64,000 nucleotides of DNA. It comes from Candidatus Nezhaarchaeota archaeon. GTDB lineage: Archaea > Thermoproteota > Methanomethylicia > Nezhaarchaeales > WYZ-LMO8. The position numbers and the translations under genes were made by a program. This document shows, piece by piece, positions 1 to 8,399 of the stretch. The DNA lies in contig JASFYF010000001.1 in assembly GCA_030055465.1 (NCBI GenBank), positions 351,179-415,178 of the forward strand, read 5' to 3'. The notes under the pieces were generated by a model. That model made no database searches. It had not been told where the DNA came from and saw nothing but the letters and a program-made list of their open reading frames with translations. Every line of letters begins with the position of its first letter. Position 1 is the stretch's first letter.

Positions 1-1992
1 CTCAGCAGCTATCATTAGTGTGCACCTGACAGCATCGGCCCCGTAGCGGTCTATCATGTGCTTCAATGTCACGAAGTTGCCTTTAGACTTCGACATTTTC
101 TCTCCTTCAACCTTCACTATACCGTTAACCGTGACTCCTCGAGGCCAAAGCTCCTGGGGGAACAGTGCTACATGCTGAAATAGAAAGAACGTTAGATGGT
201 TCGGAACTAAGTCTTTACCTGAGCCCCTGAGGTCCACGGGATACCAGTAGGTGAATTCCTTCCTTATCTCCTCTACAAGTCCCGGATCTAGGCTGCTCAT
301 CTTCGCAGCAAGCTCCAAGGAACCCTCGCCTAGGAAGACGTAGTTGAAGAATTCCTCAGTCAAGTTCTCAGGCCTTACAAGACCTTTATTGACGTACTTA
401 GCTATAGTGTAAAATGCCATGTAAATCGTGGAGTCGCTTAATGTTTCAACTATCCACGATGGGTCCCATGGAAGCGGCGTCCCCATGCCAGTTCTTCTGG
501 CACAAGCCCAATCTCTAAGCCAGTCCACCACCTCGAGAAAGAAGCTTCTAGCCGAGTCCGGGTAGATGTTGGCCTTCATTATCAGGCTCTTCGTTTTCGA
601 CTTCCACTCCGGGTCGGAATACCTTAAAAACCACTGGTTCTCAAGTATCTTGACTAGGCACCTGGTCCCACACCTGCACACTACATTCTCGACTAGATCG
701 TACATGTGGTCTGCAAGGCCCTGTTTCTCCATGTCTACAGCTATCTTTTCCTTGGCCTCCGATACTTTAAGCCCCGAATAACTGGAGCAGTTATCTTTCA
801 ATATCCCTGAATGATACTCCTTTTTGTACACGAGCCTCGTGGCTTCATCGGCTTTCGGATCCAGTTGGTCTTTGACTCCAAGCTTATCCGCAACTTCAAT
901 AGCTGGATAGTCTCCGAAGCCTTCAACTTTTATAATGGATATGGGCTTTAAACCCTCAACTAAACCGGGGTTTAAGCCAAAGGCCCTGAGGGTCTCGGGT
1001 TTATTGGTTATATCTCTCAGGGCAAGCCAGTCATATGGGGCGTGGGCCGGCACGCTGAACACTACCCCAGTTCCATTGTTGGGGCTCACAAACGTCGCTG
1101 GCAGTATGGGCAACGATCTATTAGTTAGAGGGGCCGTGCAGTTTAAGCCTAAAAGCTCCCTCCCCTTAATGTAGCGGATGGGCTCAACTTTTTTGAGTTG
1201 CTCCTTCAGCTTTTCCACTGCCAACCTGCTTACGATCCATCTCTCTCCGTTGACTAACGCCTCGACGTAATCCGCCTCAGGGTTAACCCACAGATTGGTG
1301 GCTCCAAATATCGTCTCCGGCCTGAAGGTGGCCGCCGGCAAGAAGGCATCCCCGCATCTGAATTTGAGTAGAACGTAAAGTTCAGGTGACACCCCTTCCC
1401 CTTCAAGCCTGTCATGGTCTCCTGTAGGGCTTTGACAGTGCGGGCACCATACAACCGGATGCGTGCCCTTTACTATGTAGCCGAGCTTCCTTAGCCTGTT
1501 GAACTGCCACGTCACAAATCTGGAGAAGGCTGGATGGTGACTAGTCGTGTGAAACTCTCTTCTCCAATCTATGGAGAGCCCCATGTCCATGACGGTCTTC
1601 TTGTTCTCCTTCATATAGTAAGAGGCCATGTAGACCGGGTCCGTAAACTTCTTTATCTCTTCGTCAGGTATTCCGTCTATAAGCTTCAGCGTCTTTATCA
1701 GCTTTTCATCCCCTTTGCCTATCCTTTCCGCGGCGCCAACTATTGGCTCCCCGGTCCAATGCCACGCAAATGGGAAGAGTACGTTGTAGCCTTGCATGCG
1801 TTTGAAGCGGGCGTAAACATCGAGCCTCGTAGCCGAGAAGCCATGACCTACGTGAAGCCTTCCATTCACATAAGGGAATGGAAATGTAACGAAAATCTTC
1901 GGCTTTCCCGATTTTGGGTCGGCCTCGAAAACTCCTTCGGTAAACCACTTCCTCCTCCATTTCTCCTCGATATCCTTCCAGCAAACCTCCAT
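1..1992 (-). CDS. leuS: Leucyl-tRNA synthetase, partial at left edge
   Basis: Charges tRNA-Leu in the cytoplasm. The reverse strand is open from an ATG at 1992 to the window edge (664 codons, no stop), so it is missing from the ORF track. The N-terminal class I signature reads HVGHG, and the KMSKS loop appears as EKMSKSKGN near the left edge. Between them lie a zinc-finger-like CPHC...CRCGTRC arrangement and the long CP1 editing insert typical of archaeal LeuRS. A GTG six codons upstream (2010) is an alternative start. The gene lies 44 bases downstream of tldE on the same strand. The C-terminal third lies outside the window. Confidence 0.95.
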   Translation of the reverse strand, partial: MEVCWKDIEEKWRRKWFTEGVFEADPKSGKPKIFVTFPFPYVNGRLHVGHGFSATRLDVYARFKRMQGYNVLFPFAWHWTGEPIVGAAERIGKGDEKLIKTLKLIDGIPDEEIKKFTDPVYMASYYMKENKKTVMDMGLSIDWRREFHTTSHHPAFSRFVTWQFNRLRKLGYIVKGTHPVVWCPHCQSPTGDHDRLEGEGVSPELYVLLKFRCGDAFLPAATFRPETIFGATNLWVNPEADYVEALVNGERWIVSRLAVEKLKEQLKKVEPIRYIKGRELLGLNCTAPLTNRSLPILPATFVSPNNGTGVVFSVPAHAPYDWLALRDITNKPETLRAFGLNPGLVEGLKPISIIKVEGFGDYPAIEVADKLGVKDQLDPKADEATRLVYKKEYHSGILKDNCSSYSGLKVSEAKEKIAVDMEKQGLADHMYDLVENVVCRCGTRCLVKILENQWFLRYSDPEWKSKTKSLIMKANIYPDSARSFFLEVVDWLRDWACARRTGMGTPLPWDPSWIVETLSDSTIYMAFYTIAKYVNKGLVRPENLTEEFFNYVFLGEGSLELAAKMSSLDPGLVEEIRKEFTYWYPVDLRGSGKDLVPNHLTFFLFQHVALFPQELWPRGVTVNGIVKVEGEKMSKSKGNFVTLKHMIDRYGADAVRCTLMIAAE

Positions 1993-2036
1993 CGCATAAC
2001 GCCCCACGAACAGTTGGAGACAGTATTGTATACCTG

Positions 2037-3380
2037 TTAAGCTTTACTTGACACCTGAACGTCGGATAAAAGTAGCGGCGGAGAGTACAGGTTGTAGTGC
2101 CTGCTCACCTCTTTACCTACGGCCTTCGCTTTCTCCATAAGCTCTAAAATGTTTAGAGCGAACAGCGTCTCCTTAACTTGAGTTCCAATCTCCCCTTTAT
2201 CAATTATATAACCGTGAGTCACCATAGCTGAGAGGTCGCCGGTGGCTATGTTTGGAACGTCGCTGGTGTTAAGGATGAGCAAGCCGTTCTTTACTTCGCT
2301 TATCATCTCATCTAAGCTCCAGTCGCCCGGTTTCACCAGCACATTTGATGGGGCTACGGTAACTTGGCCCCTGAAGTCGAGTTCCCCTCCACTTCTAGAG
2401 GCGTTGCCGGTGCTTTCAAGCCCAGCCTTTCCGGCCGTGTATGAGTTATGAAGGAGGTTTTTAACCACGCCTTTATCCACCAACACAGTGCTCTTTCGAG
2501 GACACCCCTCCACATCGAATTTCCTTGTAAGAAGGCCCCCATCAATAAGTCCATCATCTATTATTGTCAGCTCTTCGGGGCCAACCTTGCTGTTGAGCTT
2601 AGAGGCCATGAAGCTCCTGCCCCTCTGAACGAGGTCCGCGTTTAACGCCGAAGCTATGCCCCCGACGATTACTGGTAGCATCACTTCTCCAGCCAGTATT
2701 ACTGGAACCCTTGAGGTTCGGTAGTGCTGAGCCTTCAAGCCTTCAACGGCCTCCCTCGCCGCCTTAACTGCAAGCTCCTCCGGGCGAATAGCGTCTATGG
2801 ATCTAACGGCATTGCCCTCGTAGCTTGAGGACATGCGCGTTCCATCTTTAGCGGTCACGTAAATGGTGACTTGGAAGCTTGTTCCCTCATCTGTCCCTTC
2901 CACACCATTCGAGTTGACAACGAAGCATTTGAAGACAGAGGACTCAGCGAGTACATTAACGGAGAAGACGCCAGCAATGTTCGCTTCCCTTGCCAAGAGC
3001 TTGCAGAGCTCTACGAGTTCATATTGGGTCATCGAGGCTATTCTTTTATCGTAGGTTCCGCGCGGGGTTTGGTAGCTCGATGGATTCGTTAATCCAACGA
3101 AATCGGGATCAGGGTAGCCAGCCTTAGCCGCTTTAACCGCCTTTTTCGCTACATCATGCAGGTCTACGTTTAGGCTTGTGGTATAAGAGTAACCGAGCGA
3201 GCCGCGGACTAAAGCTCTGAAGCCAACTCCAACATCATGCACAACTTTCGCTGTCCTAATCTCCCCCTTCCTTAGATCGATTCTAATGGACTTCACATCA
3301 ACGCCGTAAGCCTCGCACGCGTTGGCCCCCTCTTTTAAGGCTTCATCGATCATGTTCCTGCAAGCATCCAGCAAACTCAT
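2037..3380 (-). CDS. tldE: TldE/PmbA-family protein (TldD partner)
   Basis: This 447-aa protein matches the TldE/PmbA half of the TldD/TldE metalloprotease heterodimer. TldD/TldE degrades unfolded peptides and trims modified peptides in the cytoplasm. It has the family glycine-rich C-terminal segment but lacks the HExxxH zinc motif, as expected of TldE. Its ATG overlaps the tldD stop by one base (TAATG), so the two are probably translationally coupled. Family and pairing are clear. The natural substrate cannot be read from the sequence. Confidence 0.9.
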   Translation of the reverse strand: MSLLDACRNMIDEALKEGANACEAYGVDVKSIRIDLRKGEIRTAKVVHDVGVGFRALVRGSLGYSYTTSLNVDLHDVAKKAVKAAKAGYPDPDFVGLTNPSSYQTPRGTYDKRIASMTQYELVELCKLLAREANIAGVFSVNVLAESSVFKCFVVNSNGVEGTDEGTSFQVTIYVTAKDGTRMSSSYEGNAVRSIDAIRPEELAVKAAREAVEGLKAQHYRTSRVPVILAGEVMLPVIVGGIASALNADLVQRGRSFMASKLNSKVGPEELTIIDDGLIDGGLLTRKFDVEGCPRKSTVLVDKGVVKNLLHNSYTAGKAGLESTGNASRSGGELDFRGQVTVAPSNVLVKPGDWSLDEMISEVKNGLLILNTSDVPNIATGDLSAMVTHGYIIDKGEIGTQVKETLFALNILELMEKAKAVGKEVSRHYNLYSPPLLLSDVQVSSKA

Positions 3381-4786
3381 TAGGCCATTCCTCCCACCAA
3401 CACATTTCTAACAGCTATGTGAGGAGAACCGCTAGTAACCCTCACAAACTGGTCTTCCTTACCGCAGAGCCCGGGTCTAAACGATAGGTCGTCCGCAACG
3501 GCCTCAACGTTCATTAAGACTTCGAGCGTGTGACCTGATAAGGCTGCATCCCTGCACAGTTGTATAGGCTCGCCATCCTCAATTAGGTAGAGCATCGAGC
3601 ATTTAAAGACAAATTCCCCCCTCGCGGGGTCAACGTAGCCATAGCTGCTACCCTTAGCATAAACTCCCTTTCTGATCGACTCGAAAAGCTCTTCCACGCT
3701 GCACTCACCTTTATCTATGAATGTGTTCGTCATCCTCACGAGGGGAAAGCTTGCATATCCTTGAGCTCTACCGTTACCAGTTGGCTGGACACCCATACGA
3801 GAAGAAGTTTCGAGAGAATGCATGTAAGACATCAAGACTCCCCTATCCACAAGGGTCGTGCCCCTGCCAACTACTCCTTCACTATCTGCAGGCACGTGCC
3901 CAAATAGTCCCTTCAGTGATGGGTCGTCCTTTACCGTAACTTTAGGCGAACCCACAATTTTGCTCGTCATTCCTTCAAGTATGCTTGCTCCGCTCAACAC
4001 CAAGTCTGCTTCGCAGGCGTGACCGAAGGCTTCATGAATGAATACTCCAGCCAATTCTGGATCCAGTATGCACGTGTGTCTACCCGCCGGCGGGCTCTTT
4101 GCGGCTAGAAGCTCTATGGCTTTCCGAGCTGCATCTTCAGCTATGTCTAGGGGCTTTCGGTGCTTCAAAAGCTCTAAGCCTCCCGTGCCGCCATGGCTTT
4201 CATAACCCCTTTGCACGAGCCCAGCCTCGCTGGCGTAGGCTGATGCCTGCACTATTAACCCTGGAACCAAGTACTCAGATTTGAGCCCTAAGCTGTTGAC
4301 CGTATAAGCATTTTCAGAGAACTCGGAGTAGATCGCGCTTGTGCTCTTCACCCTATCGCTGAAAGAGAGCATTTCCCTCTCCATTTCACGGCACATCGCC
4401 AGCTTTTCGGCAACAGTCATGTTAGAAAGCGGTTCAATAGGTTTGAGGATAACAGCAGATGTGGCAGCGGTGTTGCTGCAGGAAAGCTTGAGCTTGTCCT
4501 TAGCACCATCACCTATGTTCTTTGCAAGCTTATAGGCTTGCAAGCAAGATCTCTTGACCTCGTCCACTACCAAGGCTGAAGTTGACGTGAAGCCCCACCC
4601 ACCAGCCACCAAGCATCTAAAGGCTAGGCCAACTTCATCCATAAACTTTAGTTCCTTAACTTTTCCGTCAGCTACCTCAATCCTCAACCCCTCGATGGAG
4701 AGCAGCCTAACATCAGCAAAGTCCACGCCCAAATCCAATAACATCTCTAATGCGCTATCCGCTAGGCTCTTATAGTGCTCCTGCAA
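3380..4786 (-). CDS. tldD: TldD zinc metalloprotease
   Basis: This 468-aa protein is the catalytic subunit of the TldD/TldE protease. The zinc motif HEAFGH is visible at residues 251-256 within HEAFGHACEAD, the family signature. The length is normal for TldD. It is the first gene of a tldD-tldE-leuS run on the minus strand. A TATA-like AT-rich stretch (AACTTAAAATAAG on the minus strand, near 4820) lies upstream of the start. No bacteriocin-like precursor peptide was seen nearby, so a general peptidase role is the default inference. Confidence 0.92.
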   Translation of the reverse strand: MQEHYKSLADSALEMLLDLGVDFADVRLLSIEGLRIEVADGKVKELKFMDEVGLAFRCLVAGGWGFTSTSALVVDEVKRSCLQAYKLAKNIGDGAKDKLKLSCSNTAATSAVILKPIEPLSNMTVAEKLAMCREMEREMLSFSDRVKSTSAIYSEFSENAYTVNSLGLKSEYLVPGLIVQASAYASEAGLVQRGYESHGGTGGLELLKHRKPLDIAEDAARKAIELLAAKSPPAGRHTCILDPELAGVFIHEAFGHACEADLVLSGASILEGMTSKIVGSPKVTVKDDPSLKGLFGHVPADSEGVVGRGTTLVDRGVLMSYMHSLETSSRMGVQPTGNGRAQGYASFPLVRMTNTFIDKGECSVEELFESIRKGVYAKGSSYGYVDPARGEFVFKCSMLYLIEDGEPIQLCRDAALSGHTLEVLMNVEAVADDLSFRPGLCGKEDQFVRVTSGSPHIAVRNVLVGGMA

Positions 4787-4931
4787 CTTTCATCCCGAAA
4801 CATACATAAACCTGCTTATTTTAAGTTTAACACTCCGCAATTTGCATTACAAGCCGACGTTTTGCTCGTTGATGCGGAGCGTGCAGTTAAGCATCAAAAG
4901 CTTTACGACTTCAATATCGCTAAGTGATCGC

Positions 4932-5597
4932 TTAGGAGGCGCGTCTACCTCGTTTCGGTTCCGCCGCGAGCGATGCTAACTCCTTTAAGAAGCACACCCT
5001 GCCCTCAATAATCTCCTTCAACTTATCCCTAACCTCCCATCGCGATATCGCCCCCTTAACTTTGCTCAGCTCCTTTGAAAGGTACTTGTCGCCCAAAGCG
5101 TATAGCCATTCGACTAGGCTACCGGACTTCAAGTGTTTATAGAGACCCTCAACATCTGCTTTATCTATAACTGATAGTAACCCTTCTAGGTTTCTAACAA
5201 CAACCTCGGATTCGCTTACCTTTACTTTCAGGGGCTTCCCCTCCTCTTTAAGGGCCTTTAAGGCCTCAAGAGGATCCATGAGGCGCTCGGCGAGCTGTCT
5301 TCCCTTATCAGTTAGCTGGTATTCCCCCGTTAGCACCCTCTCTATCAATCCAAGATCCATCAACTTATGTAGACAATTATAGAATTTAGTCCTTTTAAAT
5401 TTCACACTAGACATCAGCAACCTTGTATCAACCTTGTTCCAGTTACTCATAACCTTGAGCAAAAGCACATCATCTATCTTCAGTTCCTTAAACACCAGGA
5501 TTAAACCCCTTAAGCAGCTTTCAACAAAGTCTACGTCATCAATATTTAAAAAGCTTTTGACGTTGAAGTAGGAGCTTTTTAAAAATAGAGGGTTCAA
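4932..5597 (-). CDS. Winged-helix transcriptional regulator-like protein
   Basis: 221 aa. Residues about 45-115 read as a winged helix-turn-helix, with a recognition-helix-like stretch (KRTKFYNCLHKLMDLGLIERV) followed by a wing ending LTDKGRQLAE, typical of MarR/PadR-like archaeal regulators. The C-terminal half is helical and ends in a basic tail (PKRGRRAS). It weakly recalls the DUF5752-type domain (GSLVEWLYALGDKYLSKEL), which is only a suggestion. It stands alone between tldD and tRNA-Gln. Target genes are unknown. Confidence 0.6.
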   Translation of the reverse strand: MNPLFLKSSYFNVKSFLNIDDVDFVESCLRGLILVFKELKIDDVLLLKVMSNWNKVDTRLLMSSVKFKRTKFYNCLHKLMDLGLIERVLTGEYQLTDKGRQLAERLMDPLEALKALKEEGKPLKVKVSESEVVVRNLEGLLSVIDKADVEGLYKHLKSGSLVEWLYALGDKYLSKELSKVKGAISRWEVRDKLKEIIEGRVCFLKELASLAAEPKRGRRAS

Positions 5598-5657
5598 GCC
5601 GCTGAGGCTCAGTTACTTCAGCTGCAAATGAATGCCAAAGCACGAAGGAAGCAATTA

Positions 5658-5666
5658 AAGTTTAAG
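5658..5666 (+). promoter_or_regulatory. Box A (TATA) of tRNA-Gln
   Basis: AAGTTTAAG lies 27-35 bases before the first tRNA nucleotide, the expected distance for an archaeal TATA box. Confidence 0.5.
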
Positions 5667-5692
5667 TGAAGGAGAAACTTAAGCTGTAGTGA

Positions 5693-5768
5693 AGCCCGGT
5701 GGTGTAGCGGCCAAGCATGACGGGCTCTGGCCCCGTCGACGGGAGTTCGAATCTCCCCCGGGCTACCA
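5693..5768 (+). tRNA. tRNA-Gln(CTG)
   Basis: The cloverleaf folds completely. The acceptor is AGCCCGG/CCGGGCT with discriminator A and an encoded CCA (5766-5768). The D stem is GTGT/GCAT. The anticodon stem is ACGGG/CCCGT with the 7-base loop CTCTGGC, giving anticodon CTG at 5727-5729. The T arm is GGGAG-TTCGAAT-CTCCC. The A1-U72 first pair is typical of archaeal tRNA-Gln. There is no intron. Confidence 0.96.
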
Positions 5769-5862
5769 CCTTATTTGGTGGAAGCTCCATCCGGTTAAGA
5801 AGAAGAGATGCAAAGCGCTATTCAAATGCTGGAACAAGCAGTGAAAGCTAGGTGAACGGGCA

Positions 5863-5879
5863 GAAAGATATTATCTTTC
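5863..5879 (+). promoter_or_regulatory. Perfect palindrome upstream of the unknown gene
   Basis: GAAAGATA-T-TATCTTTC is an 8-bp perfect inverted repeat ending 28 bases before the ATG at 5908. Its AT-rich core sits where a TATA box for a near-leaderless transcript would be. A repressor operator overlapping the promoter is an inference. Confidence 0.4.
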
Positions 5880-5907
5880 CCCTTCAACTTGTAAGGCTGG
5901 TCTCCGT

Positions 5908-6432
5908 ATGAGCGGAGAGATAATCCCGGTTTCAGCGTCTTCCTTTTTCAGCGTCTCAAGAAAGGGTGAATTTTGCCAGTACCTAGCCTACGACTATTAC
6001 GACCCCGAAGGGTATTACAGCAATTTGCTTGGCAAGCCTAGAAAATGCAGGGCTGAGCTTAAAAAACTATGCGTGAACATGCAATACTTTCTAGACCAAG
6101 AGGAAGTCAAGGTCAACAAGATGAGGGTTTACCCTCGAGTGGTAACCGCTTATCTAGGTCATAGAGGGTTCATGGATTCGCCTTATATAGCTTGGATCAT
6201 AAAATTCAATGGTAAGTTCAAGAAAGGACTCAACCTCTTCGAGAACATTAGCGAACGGGAAAAAGCAGAATATAACTTCGAGATAGTTTGGCAATTCCCT
6301 GCGAGGAGCAAAATAATTAACGCTCAAGTGTCCTCAGAAAGCCAGCTCGTTGGCAGAAACGTGCTTTTCGTTTGGGCTCGTAGGGGAGAGGTAGTAGGCG
6401 GATACGAGAGGATAGAGTTCATGCTTTATTGA
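5908..6432 (+). CDS. Conserved-looking hypothetical protein
   Basis: 174 aa, not recognised. It is rich in aromatic residues (Tyr, Phe, Trp) and looks beta-rich, with no signal peptide, no transmembrane segment and only three scattered cysteines. The ATG follows a palindromic, TATA-like element. It lies between tRNA-Gln and a decayed kinase gene, in a relatively loose stretch of the window, so recent acquisition is possible. Coding is supported by length and an uninterrupted frame with plausible amino-acid usage. Confidence 0.6.
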   Translation: MSGEIIPVSASSFFSVSRKGEFCQYLAYDYYDPEGYYSNLLGKPRKCRAELKKLCVNMQYFLDQEEVKVNKMRVYPRVVTAYLGHRGFMDSPYIAWIIKFNGKFKKGLNLFENISEREKAEYNFEIVWQFPARSKIINAQVSSESQLVGRNVLFVWARRGEVVGGYERIEFMLY

Positions 6433-6534
6433 CCACTCCATTTGATTGATGGCGATTGTTTGAGGCTGAAGGTAAATTTGGTCTTGAGTTCCTACAGCCT
6501 AGGAGCATAGGGGCAACGCGGTGCGGGTTTAGCT

Positions 6535-6722
6535 TTGAACAAGTTGGACGTAGCCGGTCTCGGGTTACTACATGTTGATTCCGCCTTTAAAGTTAAAGAG
6601 TCCCCTAGAAAGAAGAGGTCAACCACTCTTTCCTTTCTGCTGCAAGATTCATTGGTTGCAATGACATGGTGGGCAGCCGTCCTGAAACACGCGAAGCTTG
6701 GCGCTCGGGCTGGGTTAACCCG
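6535..6722 (+). pseudogene. Remnant of a PfkB-family sugar kinase
   Basis: The first frame opens with LDVAGLGLLHVDSAFKVKESP, which matches the PfkB/ribokinase N-terminus (DVxGLGxxxVDxxxxV). About 90 bases later the neighbouring frame reads HGGQPS-stop-NTRSLALGLG, matching the second PfkB landmark (GGxxxNTAxxLARLG) with a stop and a frame change. No PTGAGD anion-hole motif follows, and the sequence to 6891 is closed in all frames. The rest of the gap 6433-6891 shows nothing else I can support. Confidence 0.5.
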
Positions 6723-6891
6723 AGCTTAAAGGGATTATCACCCTCCTTAAAGAGGGGCTTTAACTACATAACCTCCGCGTTGCGCGTTGTGCAACAGCCG
6801 TTTGGGATGCTACCCCTAAGTTCTTGGTGCTATGGATTTTGCGCGTCCAAGCTGGGAATACCCGCACCTTAGTGGCGCTTTGGCGTAGCGC

Positions 6892-7695
6892 TCAAACTAC
6901 TCGTATCCCGGCGCGCATGAGGGCTTCCTTTATCGCCCTCAACAACGTTGACTTTGCTTGAAGCCTTTTCTTAGGGTTAACAACTTTGACGACTACTTTT
7001 ATCTTAGAGCATTGACCATTAATGTCGACTAGGTAAACCTCGGGCTCCGGCTGCGGAGCGACTTCTCTGCATTGCTTTACAGCTTCCTTTACTATTTGTT
7101 CAACCAGCTCTACATCTGCATCGACTTCTACGTTGAAGTGCAAGGTCATCTTCGACAAAGAGTCCATCGGCTTAACCACAAAAGAGCGCTTAACAAGTTC
7201 AGCGTTTGGAATGTAATGTACGCCATCTTCCCTAACTATTTCAGTATATATCGTCGATACATCTCTTACGTACCCTAGCTTACCATCAACTAGTATCATT
7301 TCGCCCCTTTTAAATGGCTTATAGAGCATTAAGGCATATCCGGAAAGGGCATTCATTATCACATCCTTTGAGCCCAATATCAACATGAACACTATAGCCC
7401 CAAGGATTATGCCTAAAATCACGTAAATCGTTGCCCTAAGCTCGCCGAAGAATGATATTGACATGATGGTAGCCATCAGCATTATTACGACTAATGCAAC
7501 GTACCTCCAGAATACCGCTACGCTGCTTTCAACGCTAAACCTCCTGAAAATGTTATCCATTATTCGGGCCACTACTAGCCTGTAAATGGTGTAAGCTAGA
7601 CCCAGGACGACAAATACCATAATTAGGCTTATCACGGTTTCCGGGGTGCCAGAAGGCCACCCACCTAAATTACCCTCTAAAAAGCCTCTGGACAT
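6892..7695 (-). CDS. mscS: MscS-family mechanosensitive channel
   Basis: 267 aa. Three transmembrane segments lie at roughly residues 20-40, 64-84 and 88-112. They are followed by the MscS beta domain (YALMLYKPFKRGEMILVDGKLGYV) and the C-terminal alpha/beta domain. The pattern matches small archaeal MscS channels that release solutes on hypo-osmotic shock. The start overlaps the trkA 3' end by 26 bases, so the pair forms one operon, which couples turgor release with K+ uptake control. Confidence 0.9.
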   Translation of the reverse strand: MSRGFLEGNLGGWPSGTPETVISLIMVFVVLGLAYTIYRLVVARIMDNIFRRFSVESSVAVFWRYVALVVIMLMATIMSISFFGELRATIYVILGIILGAIVFMLILGSKDVIMNALSGYALMLYKPFKRGEMILVDGKLGYVRDVSTIYTEIVREDGVHYIPNAELVKRSFVVKPMDSLSKMTLHFNVEVDADVELVEQIVKEAVKQCREVAPQPEPEVYLVDINGQCSKIKVVVKVVNPKKRLQAKSTLLRAIKEALMRAGIRVV

Positions 7696-8332
7696 CGTCC
7701 AGCACCTCTGTCCTAGCGAGGACTAGGACTCTATCGCCTTCACGAAGCTTTAAGTCACCTTCAGGGGCCTTTAGCTTCCCATCTTCTAACAAGGCAACAA
7801 CCAACCAGTCGCCATCCATGGGGAGCTCGCTTAGTTTTCTATCGACAACGAGAGAGTTTGAGGTTATGGTAATCTCTAAAAGAGAGAACGAACCGCTGGG
7901 AGTAGTAGCCTTCACAAACTCTGAAAGTAGGGGCTCCCTCATTATGATTGAGGCTATGTGCTCGGCTGCTATCTCTTCGGGTGCTACCGCCCTTGTTATT
8001 CCAAGCCTTTCCGCGATCTCTGCTAGCTTCTTATCGCTAACCCTGACTATTATGTTCTGGATCCCGTACTCCCGGGCTATAAGCCCCATAAGCACGTTGA
8101 CCTCGTCGTGTTTTGTAACGGCTGCAACAGCATCAGCCTTGTCAATGCCAGCGCTTTCTAAAGTATTGATGTTTGCAACATCGCCTTTGATGACTGTGGC
8201 GTCAAGTTCCTCTGAAAGCTCCCTGCACCTCGTCTCATTGATCTCTATTATTATGACTTCATGTCCAGCTTCTATCAGCTTTCTTGAAAGCAGCGACCCA
8301 ACCCTTCCCCCACCTGCAACGATGATTCGCAA
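7670..8332 (-). CDS. trkA: TrkA-type K+ uptake regulatory protein (RCK-N/RCK-C)
   Basis: 220 aa with a Rossmann RCK-N domain (MRIIVAGGGRVGSLL, a GxGxxG-type nucleotide loop) and a C-terminal RCK-C domain ending in EGDRVLVLARTE. It binds NAD(H)/ATP and gates the membrane subunit TrkH, which is encoded divergently 67 bases away. The shared intergenic stretch carries an AT-rich CATATAAAAG element usable as TATA in both directions, and a GGAGG precedes this ATG. The gene is co-transcribed with mscS. Confidence 0.93.
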   Translation of the reverse strand: MRIIVAGGGRVGSLLSRKLIEAGHEVIIIEINETRCRELSEELDATVIKGDVANINTLESAGIDKADAVAAVTKHDEVNVLMGLIAREYGIQNIIVRVSDKKLAEIAERLGITRAVAPEEIAAEHIASIIMREPLLSEFVKATTPSGSFSLLEITITSNSLVVDRKLSELPMDGDWLVVALLEDGKLKAPEGDLKLREGDRVLVLARTEVLDDVQRLFRG

Positions 8333-8399
8333 GCAGCTTCAGCCTCCAGGCGCTAGAAAAGAAAACTATTTCCTCAACATATAAAAGTTAAAGCCAGAG

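Noticed and set aside
566-1454. Short ORFs within leuS, and comparable opposite-strand ORFs within other genes
   Set aside because: They are shadows of the well-supported coding frames and carry no family motifs.
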